In this document: positions 18,001 to 24,763 of the stretch, one piece after another
How the letters are laid out: every line of letters starts with the position of its first letter
Position numbering within the stretch: the first letter of the stretch is position 1
NCBI GenBank assembly: GCA_031835245.1
Contig: JAVKOQ010000602.1
Span: forward strand, 1 to 24,763
Direction: 5' to 3'
Length of the DNA stretch: 24,763 nucleotides
Source of the DNA: Balamuthia mandrillaris
Taxonomy: Eukaryota > Discosea > Longamoebia > Balamuthiidae
Notes under the pieces: generated by a model
Seen by the model: only the letters and a program-made list of their open reading frames with translations
What the model was told of the DNA's origin: nothing
Databases searched by the model: none
Translations under genes and position numbers: made by a program

Positions 18001-21000
18001 TCGCTTGATCTGCGTTTCAATGGCAGAAGAACAAGTAACCAGCTGAACAATGGCACACGTATTGCCATCGTCTGATTTGTTGGAGAGAATGAGGCCTTGT
18101 CGCCAGTAACACTCCACTTGCATGGCTATAAGGTGTTGGAGCTGGGCCTCGCTTGTTGGATTACAAAGATTTCGCAGCAAACGAACCAACAATCTCGCAA
18201 AGATTCCTGGAGGTAAAAAGCTAAACAACCACCATCGCTCGAACTTGACATCTCCCATCTTTTTCATTCCGAAAGAATCGATCTCTTTTTGTTTTTGGAT
18301 TTCCTTTTGCGTTTCCTTCTTTTCTTTTTGGGTCTTGCTGTTGTTCTTCTCATCCATCTCTTCGTCTCTGTCATCGTTATACAGTATGTCTCGTTCGTAG
18401 GTACGAAGTTCGGGCTCCGCGACGGAAGATGGATGAATTTTCTCTTTTAGGTATCTTGTCCACTTGTGGGATGAAGACGATGATAATGTGTTCTTTCTGG
18501 TTGCAACATTCTTTCCATTGATAACTCTGGGATGAAAAGGGAACATGGATGGCATCACGCTCTTCTCCACAGGAGTAGAAGAAGAATCATCAGATAGAGG
18601 AGCGTAGTTGAGAGCGAAGCTGTTCGTGCGGTCGGTGTACGTGAGTTCCAACCGTTCCAATATAGAGAACAAGAGAGGAAAAGCTGCCTCATGATAACCA
18701 ACTACAAACTTGTCGAGGTCAGCGTCGCTAGCAAAGAGCCATGGCGAGTGTTCCCGTAAAGGATGGTCGTGCAAAACGTCTTTAAAAAGCTCCTCTTCCT
18801 CCAGAGATGACCAAACATGTTTCAGATTACGGTGGTAGAAGATGCCTTCGCTCTTTCCATCGTCTGGCAATGTAAAAGAGGGAGAGGAGTGTTTTGAGCG
18901 CTGACTTCCTTTCTCTTTCTTCTTTTTCTTTTGCTTCTTACCGTTTTCATCACCGGAGTCGTCCTTTTTATTGTTTTGGTTTGGTGCATCTTTCTCGTCT
19001 GATTTGTGCTTTTTGTTGTCGGATATTTTTTCTTCTGTTGTGAGGGCTGAGGAAGAGCGTCTGGTAGCAGATACTGGGGCGGAACTCTTTCGCTTTCGTA
19101 AGAGCGAGAGGACGCTGCGTCGATTGCGGTGTGCTTCAAACACAGAATACATGACTCCAACCAGCCAATCCACATCCAAAAATACAGACAAAGATGATGG
19201 CTCCGGTTCATATGAAGAAGAAGAGGAAGGATCAGTTGTGGTGCTAGGGAAGTAAAATACACTTCCTGTGCTATGCAGAAAATCGGCAACTTGTGTTAAC
19301 GGTACTCTGTCCTTGTTGTTGGCGTCGTTGGTTTCGGATAGACCGAGTAATGCTGCTGCCTCTTGAAACTCGGGCCAAGAGAGAGCAGGCAAACGCACGG
19401 ACTGTGGAATCCCATTGTAACTCTTGCTTCGTTGCTCTTGAAAACGTTCCATGCTAAGAGCGGCAAGCATTTCGGCTAGCACGTGGTAACGTTGAGGTAC
19501 TGGCTTTGACAACGGTCTGATAGATGGATGGGCGATTTTAGAATAACTAATTTCGTGTGAGAAAGCGAGAAGAATGATATTACCCTAACTCCAACGCAAC
19601 AGCGTTGAGCTTGGATTGTAATTCCGTGATGCCATCTAACTTCAAGCAATTAACAGCGGTGGCCCATCTTATGAATGGATAGTTGGAAAGGTATTTGTGC
19701 ACTATGTGGTGCCTCAGTGCTAATTGAAAGAAGCCTTCGCGCGGCGTTTGCCCAACTGGATTATTCGAGATCGGAAATTTAGCAAATAAATGCGAGAGAG
19801 AGTGGAATTAAAGGGAAGTTACCAGAAATAAGAAAATCGACAGCCCGTTTGTGATCCATGTGAGTGGCGACAATGACCACCGAAGGCGGGGAGCCTGACG
19901 GAGAACACCTTGACTCAATGCATTGAAGCCACCACTCCAAACCTTCTTCAGCATGCGCTGCACTCATGTCCCACACAAGCAGTATCACCGCACGCTCCTC
20001 CGCAATAAACAATTGGTGTATATCTCTCAGATCAAAGGCACCTTTCATCAATTGCAATTTCAGCAAGAAAGAGGGTAGAGAGAGGGAGCGGAAGGGTATA
20101 CCATCAAAGTCCCATGCTTGGTAGGATATTTCAGTAAAGGAGGTGGCAGCACCAGTTCTGCGTTCGCCAAAAAGACCAGCTGCGGCTGACTGCGACGATG
20201 AAGAAGTTGTCTCTTCATTGATCGGGAGGAGAAGGTCTTCCACGATATGAATGCCTTGATGACTTCCGGATTGTATCTGGTGTTTGTTCTTTTTGCCCTT
20301 CTTCCGTTTCACTTTCGGCGATGACTTTTTCTCTTCCTTCGTTTTTTCTTTGTCTTCCTTTGTCTTCATTTCTCTTTCTTCTTTGTCTTCTTTTTGCACT
20401 CTATCCCTCTTAATGAATCTTGTGCTTAGAACTTTGGTTGCTCGCATTTTACCCGATTTCTTCAGGCCACTGTTGCTGCCGCTATGTTCTCCTCTCGGCA
20501 CTATAACGCTCCTATGCGATGGAACAGGACTTGCAACAGATGGCTCCTCTTTGTCCGCTGAACTCGCTTTGTCTTTCTTCTTTTTCTTCGGAAGAGCTTT
20601 TTGCAGACTAGACAGTAATGTTGTCTTTCCTGCTCCCTCTGTTCATTGGTTATGTGTGTCAGAACATCAAGACTGGAAAACAAAGAACTAGACGTTACGT
20701 ACTGTCACCAAGAATTAGCAGTTTAACTCTTCCAAAAGGTTGGGACTGGTTCAGTATCTTCCGGTAATGAGTGACAAGAGCAACAGCCTGCAAGCCCTTA
20801 TCCACAACAGCAGGCGGTAACGGTGGAGGCGGAGGCTCAGCGACTGTCACCGAAGTGTGGGGAGAGTCAGGTGGCATGGACAAGGAGACGAAGATGGGTG
20901 CTGGAAAGAAGATAGGTCCAAGACTTGCGTTCAGAGAAGGGTGGTTGTGTTGTGTGTTAAGTTGCTGAAGGTTGGGAAGAAGGCCAATAGTGGCTGGTAG

Positions 21001-21871
21001 GTTTTGTAGAGCGTTGTGAGAGATGTCGAGCTCCCTCAGCGCGTGAAGATGTCCTATCTCGTAGGGTAGATAGGAGAGTTGGTTGTAACACAGAAAGAGG
21101 CGGCGCAATGAAGTGAGCGCTTTGATGGGAGAGTAAAGTGCAGTTAGCTTGTTCATGGCCAAGTCTAGCTCCAGCAAATGTGTTAGTTGAAAGAGAGCTA
21201 CTGGGACGGTGCTAAGATGGTTGCCTCTAAGAGACAGGACCTAGAGTTACAAACAAAAGAAAACGTGAGCCGAAGAACAATAAAGCGCAACAAATAAGAA
21301 AAATTAAACCTCAAGCTTGGATAGAAGGCTTATCTGCTGGGGTAAGGTACTGAGCTTGTTGTAACAAAGATGAAGCTGCTTAAGGTTTCTCAGCGCCATG
21401 CACAGCTCCACCGGAAACTCATTGAGCTTGTTCGCGCTCAAAACCATCACCTCCCAGTTGCCTCCTTGAGAATCTTTTCTCTTTGTTTTCTTTTTCTTCT
21501 TCTTTGCGTTACTATCGCCATCCTTCACATTCAGCGTTTCCAGTGAGTTTCCCAACAAGTTGAGTTTAGTGGGCTTCTTTCCGGTAATAGGACCTGCTGA
21601 AGGATAGAGCTTTTCCTTCAGAAGAGAGGACGATGTTTGGTGATTGGTGTTACTGTTATGGTTGCAGCAAAAGTCGGACCAGTGACGAGAGAACCATTCT
21701 GCGTTATTGGGACTGCGGTCCTCCTTGCTATTCTTACGTTTAGTAGGTCCTTGCATGTAGTGCTCTTTCAGCTTCTGCAGCTTTCTTTCCAAAAGGGTCA
21801 AAGGATAACTCGCTTTGTTATGCACAAAAAAAAAATGGAAATGAGTGCGACGCGAGAGAGAGAGAAGAGAG

Positions 21872-21909
<38 letters not shown>

Positions 21910-22258
21910 TGTCATAGTTCTTTCGCTGCGAGAAAAGGGCCTCAAGCATCATTTCAACGCTGTGAATGGGCAATGGCATGCCTTCCTCTCTGTCAGCAGG
22001 CGAAAGGGAGAGCACTTGGTAGCTATGGCTCTTCGCTGGCACCTCATGTTTGTGAGTGCTGTCGTTATTGCTGCTTCCATTTGCGATATCTCCAACATCT
22101 TGCAATTGTTGCAGGTTGATTTCCGAACGGGCTCGCACACTTAGTATTCTTCCAGGCACTCTATCCAGCCGTTGTGAAAGCAACTGTCGCAACGCTGCAG
22201 GTCTATCATCAATAGCTGTTCCCTCGCTTGTGTTAGTTTGTCGACATTTATCTAAGAA

Positions 22259-22297
<39 letters not shown>

Positions 22298-23087
22298 TGG
22301 ACAACAAAAGCAACGAAAAAAAGCGCAACCACAACGAGAAGGATAAAAAAGTGATACCTCCAGTAGAGCGGCGTTTAGGGCGAGTTTCACGTCGCAAGCG
22401 CTGTTTTTCACGAAGCCGCGGCGCAGCCAGCAGCAGCATAGGCACGCTCCTTCGGTACAGGCGCCGTTGGTGAGGACTGCCCCTACCCCATTGACAACCT
22501 CCTCTCTCTTGATCCTCCAGTTCAGCTGGTGGTTGTTCTTGTTCGAGTATGAGGTCGGGGTCGAAACTGTATCGTCCCGTTAGTAGCAGGTCGTCCCTTT
22601 GGAACCTCCAAATCTGAGACCAAGAGGAAGCCTCACCTTCCTCTTCTTCCTCCTCGTCATTTGTGTCTCTTCGCCTGAGGGCTGGACCCAAATCAAGTTT
22701 CAGTCGTTCTTTGGCTATAAGAAAACTTCCCGTTGTTTTGGAAGGCGAAGAGGAGGAGGCTGTTTCACGTTTTGTTGCGGCTTGTTGTCGCTCTCTTTCT
22801 TCTCTTCTTCGGCGAAGCTCCTCCACCTTTCTCTTCCTCTCCAACCTCTCTTTTTCCTTTTGCTCTTCTGATCCTTCTCCGTTGCTATCACTGCCGCCGC
22901 TGCTTACACCACCACTACCGCCGCTGCTGCTGTTGCTGGAGGTATTGGTAGAAGAGGAGTTGAAACCCATCTTCTTTCTGATTTCCTCAACACGACGTTT
23001 TCTCTCCTCCGCTGACAAGGCAGAGGCCGACGAGGTCAGGGAGGAGGGCGAGCTTGGCTCTCCTCCTCCACCTCCTTTACCCTCCAT
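14407..23087 (-). CDS. Roco-family protein: LRR-Roc-COR-(pseudo)kinase-WD40
   Basis: Seventeen exons (minus strand): 23087-22358, 22251-21910, 21812-21310, 21240-20703, 20638-20102, 20041-19823, 19755-19584, 19516-17696, 17581-17129, 17071-16672, 16605-16553, 16432-16409, 16319-16186, 16127-15582, 15427-15231, 15163-15029, 14958-14407. The sum is about 2450 residues in one frame; the 15582/15427 junction is the least certain. Layout: charged coiled N-terminus (1-440); leucine-rich repeats (about 440-620); Roc GTPase with P-loop GDKGAGKTT (about 703), WDFDG and ATHMD; COR with LDVDWLVGVMYSVF and WWLFSFLPPGIFARLLVRLL; a kinase-fold segment with APE and RPTF motifs; WD40 blades (VWCGNEDGDLLIY, VWTSSLDKTIKIW, VWCGSLSGKVYVWD, MWTGGLDCTIKVW, VLSSSWDKSIISW, VWSSSWDKTVCVWE). 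This is the domain order of LRRK2 and Dictyostelium Roco proteins. The family acts as dimeric GTPase scaffolds on membranes and cytoskeleton. Confidence 0.9.
14984..15013. repeat. (GA)n tract in last Roco intron
   Basis: GA run on the plus strand within intron 15028-14959; CT on the sense strand. Confidence 0.92.
15700..17330 (-). other. Kinase-like domain of the Roco protein, catalytic motifs lost
   Basis: Recognised by order of subdomains: LHSNVLRSVGM (like HPNVLRFIG), VGSCSLYHHIH (like GSLYDHIH), LALHLCQALHFLHS-type helix E, LLQSDLCSRNIMV at the catalytic loop, IAPELHGW (APE), TDIYNFG with VILCELLTGEEPG (like DVYSFGVVL), and ICLHEDPAFRPTFKQILEEL. HRD is replaced by QSD, the catalytic-loop lysine by Cys, no Gly-rich loop is visible, the VAIK lysine seems to be Arg (RALRIW) and there is no DFG; KIGG leads straight into APE. 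A pseudokinase is the natural reading. Confidence 0.7.
17621..17679. repeat. (GA)n tracts in Roco intron before exon 17581-17129
   Basis: Two GA runs on the plus strand in intron 17695-17582; CT on the sense strand. This intron length is a multiple of three without stops, so an unspliced message would stay open and read a Leu-Ser-rich hydrophobic insert. Confidence 0.9.
19823..20720 (-). other. Roc GTPase domain with large lysine-rich insertion
   Basis: The P-loop is assembled across an intron: KLLILGD ends one exon (20703) and KGAGKTTLLSSLQK begins after splicing at 20638. About 165 mostly Lys/Glu/Ser residues then separate it from the switch-II-like WDFDG, where ordinary Roc domains have about 40. 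A 60 bp in-frame intron (20101-20042) splits WDFDG from AFDLRDIHQLF; unspliced it would add 20 residues. The usual catalytic-area glycine-glutamine pair of switch II (DFAGQ-type) is absent: Gly is followed by Ala. The G4-like THMD motif is present. Confidence 0.75.
21852..21907. repeat. (GA)n tract in Roco intron 2
   Basis: GA dinucleotides with short GGA interruptions on the plus strand inside intron 21909-21813; CT on the sense strand. Confidence 0.92.
22259..22292. repeat. (GA)n tract in Roco intron 1
   Basis: GA run on the plus strand immediately upstream (in the gene direction) of the acceptor at 22252, within intron 22357-22252. Confidence 0.92.
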
Positions 23088-23430
23088 AGTCCAGCGGCAA
23101 ACTTGAAAAACGAAAACAAAACCAAGTCACGCCTGGTTCGTGACCTCTCCTTCCTGTTTGCTGCTCCTCCCCCCTCTATTGTGTAACACAAGGAAAGCCC
23201 TACTTATTATTATTAATTAATGTGTGTGTGGGCGTTTTGCCGTTTTCTTTGTGTTGGTCTTCTTCTGGTGCACCACAATGGGAACACGCGCACCAACGCA
23301 CCCTGGCCTGTTGGTGGAATGCCGCGCCAACATGGTCGACAGGAGGAGGAACAGACAGCAATTGTCTTGTTTCTGGAACAAAAAAAAAACTAAAGTATAC
23401 ATACAAATGGGGAGAAAAGAAGCGGATAAA
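23088..23430. other. Intergenic region between right-edge gene and Roco start
   Basis: 343 bp. It includes a short TTATTATTATTAATTAATG patch with a GTGTGTG run at about 23204-23229, and an A-run (about 23381-23389) close after the stop codon of the right-hand gene. It should contain that gene's 3' end and the Roco promoter. No conserved gene seen. Confidence 0.5.
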
Positions 23431-24763
23431 CTAGACCTCCCACTCGCCATCCACCAGAATGACTTCCTTCTTCTTGATAGGAGACTCGCTTTCTTTGTCC
23501 TTCTCCGCAGAAGACGATCCGTCCGACTTTTTGCTCCTTCCTTCTTTGGCAGAGGCAGAGGAACCTTCGCGCCTGGGCTTTTTTTCACCACTGCCGGAGC
23601 TTCCTCCAGAGGCTCTTTCCTTGTCATGCTTGGCTCTTCTGTTGTTTTGTTCCTTTTCGTCCTCCCTCTTGTGACGCGGGCTGACATGACCCGCGCCCTC
23701 CCTAAGCCTCCCCGAAGAGGTGGAACGACGAGCCATTCCAGAGGGACTGCTGCTACCAGCGTTGTTGCTGTCATCTTTGGAACGAGGAGTCTTTGTCTTT
23801 GGTGTAGCATTGCTTCCGCTGGCTGACGAGGGAGACGGAGCTGGCGAGGAGGAAGAGGAGGAAAGGGTGGTGTTGGAAGCTGTGGTGACGGCAGCGGTGG
23901 CAGCAGCAGAGGAACTATCTTCGGTGGAGGACTTTTCATCTCGATGGTGCCTTCGGCTGCTTCTGCCTTTGCTGCTGGAACCAGAGCCCCTGCTACTTTT
24001 CTTGCCAGAGGAGGACTGGTCGTCCTGGATGGAGGATGAGAGAGGGGATGAGGACTGGTCGCTTCCACTATCGTCTTCCCGGTCGGCTGATTCAGCAGTG
24101 GGAGAGGGGATGGCTTCTTCTGATTTAGCCCCATAGCCTTCCTCTGAAAGCTGTACAGCGGCAGCTGCGGACTGCTTGCGACCCTTTCCTGAACTACGCC
24201 CTCTGCTTCCTTTCTTCCTTTCGGCTGAATTCTTCTTGCTACCACCGCCACCAGAGGATTTACTGTGAAGGCTGGTGCTGCTGCTGTGAGGGCTCGTCTT
24301 CTTGGGAGGCTCTGCCACTTCTTCCTTTTCTTCCATGATAGCTTCCTCACTGTCTTCAGGAGGTGGAGCGATGCCAAGAGCTGCCAGGTTCTCCTCTGAC
24401 TTGGTTGGGCCTTCGTTCCTTCTCCTTTCCTTGCCGCCCATCTTGGCTCGAACACGCTCTCTGGCAGCTTCTACTTTGTGTCGCTTCTCTTCCTCTTCCT
24501 GGAGGTGTCGGATAGCATCTGCTTCTCTGTCCTTCTTTTCGGCATCATCCTGCTCTCTCTTCATCTTGGCTGCCATAAGTTCCCTCTGGAAAGCTTCTTT
24601 CCATTCCATAGCTTTCGATGAGCTGTGCTCATCACCATCCTTTTGCTCCAGCTCCTCCTCCAGCTCACGACGAGCCCTTTCTTCCTCTTCCTTCATCCTT
24701 CTAATGCTCTCCTCTGCTTCTCGCTTCTTAGCGAGAAGAGCTTGTCTCTCCTTTTCCAGTTCT
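23431..24763 (-). CDS. Coiled-coil, Ser/Lys-rich disordered protein (C-terminal part; 5' end beyond the window)
   Basis: A single open frame enters from the right edge (ELEKERQALLAKKREAEESI and on) and ends at the TAG 23433-23431. The first 110 residues or so in the window are a highly charged helix of Glu/Arg/Lys (for example ARRELEEELEQ, QRELMAAKMKREQDDAEKK), likely coiled coil. The remaining 330 are low-complexity Ser, Lys, Arg, Gly with phospho-site-like SP and RSS patches. The last residues are VILVDGEWEV, an acidic, more ordered-looking tail. No intron is needed in the window. I do not recognise the family. Confidence 0.8.
   Translation of the reverse strand, partial: ELEKERQALLAKKREAEESIRRMKEEEERARRELEEELEQKDGDEHSSSKAMEWKEAFQRELMAAKMKREQDDAEKKDREADAIRHLQEEEEKRHKVEAARERVRAKMGGKERRRNEGPTKSEENLAALGIAPPPEDSEEAIMEEKEEVAEPPKKTSPHSSSTSLHSKSSGGGGSKKNSAERKKGSRGRSSGKGRKQSAAAAVQLSEEGYGAKSEEAIPSPTAESADREDDSGSDQSSSPLSSSIQDDQSSSGKKSSRGSGSSSKGRSSRRHHRDEKSSTEDSSSAAATAAVTTASNTTLSSSSSSPAPSPSSASGSNATPKTKTPRSKDDSNNAGSSSPSGMARRSTSSGRLREGAGHVSPRHKREDEKEQNNRRAKHDKERASGGSSGSGEKKPRREGSSASAKEGRSKKSDGSSSAEKDKESESPIKKKEVILVDGEWEV

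Noticed and set aside
18822-19289. Basic 155-residue minus-strand frame
   Set aside because: Alternate-frame shadow of the COR exon 19516-17696.
1-24763. CRISPR array, tRNA, rRNA or bacterial operon signals
   Set aside because: The repeats are simple microsatellites without unique spacers, no cloverleaf with T-loop consensus was noticed by eye, and the genes have spliceosomal introns. A tRNA scan could not be run.
1-24763. LTR retroelement, Polinton or DNA transposon
   Set aside because: No reverse transcriptase, integrase, transposase or capsid motif and no long terminal repeats were seen on either strand.

Overview
The window is nuclear DNA of a protist: standard genetic code (TAA, TGA and TAG all end genes), many short GT-AG introns (mostly 55-120 bp, some pyrimidine-packed), dense genes on both strands, and many GA/CT and triplet microsatellites. 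Gene content (LRR-Roc-COR-kinase-WD40 Roco protein, EXPERA protein, Crinkler/RHS-type remnants, copper monooxygenase) would suit a free-living amoebozoan such as a Balamuthia or Acanthamoeba relative, but that is a guess from style and not proven. I rebuilt the exons by hand. For five genes without edge problems the summed exon length is a multiple of three in one open frame, and the Roco model also closes in frame.

Layout, left to right. (1) 1-3996, minus: a kinetochore gene of the KNL2/MIS18BP1 family with SANTA domain, CENP-C-like motif and SANT/Myb domain; its 3' end lies beyond the left edge. (2) 3997-4196: a divergent promoter with three CRE/ATF-like ACGTCA/TGACGTC sites spaced 30-31 bp. 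(3) 4197-4988, plus: a four-helix EXPERA (emopamil-binding-like) membrane protein. (4) 5035-6667, minus: an N-acetylglucosamine kinase of the BadF/BadG superfamily with a minisatellite-filled intron. (5) 6799-8382, minus: an N-terminally membrane-anchored helical-repeat (TPR-like) protein. (6) 8789-9865: broken Crinkler/RHS-type NTPase remnants in opposite orientations meeting at a (GTT)n(CTT)n tract. (7) 10500-11804, plus: a NUDT17-like Nudix hydrolase. (8) 12070-14353, plus: a secreted or ER DOMON/copper type II ascorbate-dependent monooxygenase (MOXD1/dopamine beta-hydroxylase family). (9) 14407-23087, minus: an 8.7 kb, 17-exon Roco gene with the LRRK2 domain order whose kinase domain has lost nearly all catalytic motifs. 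(10) 23431-24763, minus: the C-terminal part of a coiled-coil, Ser/Lys-rich disordered protein cut by the right edge.

The genes are a typical eukaryotic mixture and not one pathway. The most interesting items are the three-module KNL2 protein (centromere licensing), the Roco pseudokinase, the fixed strand polarity of CT tracts in introns (always pyrimidine on the sense strand), the helically phased CRE-like triplet, and the inverted Crinkler/RHS remnants.
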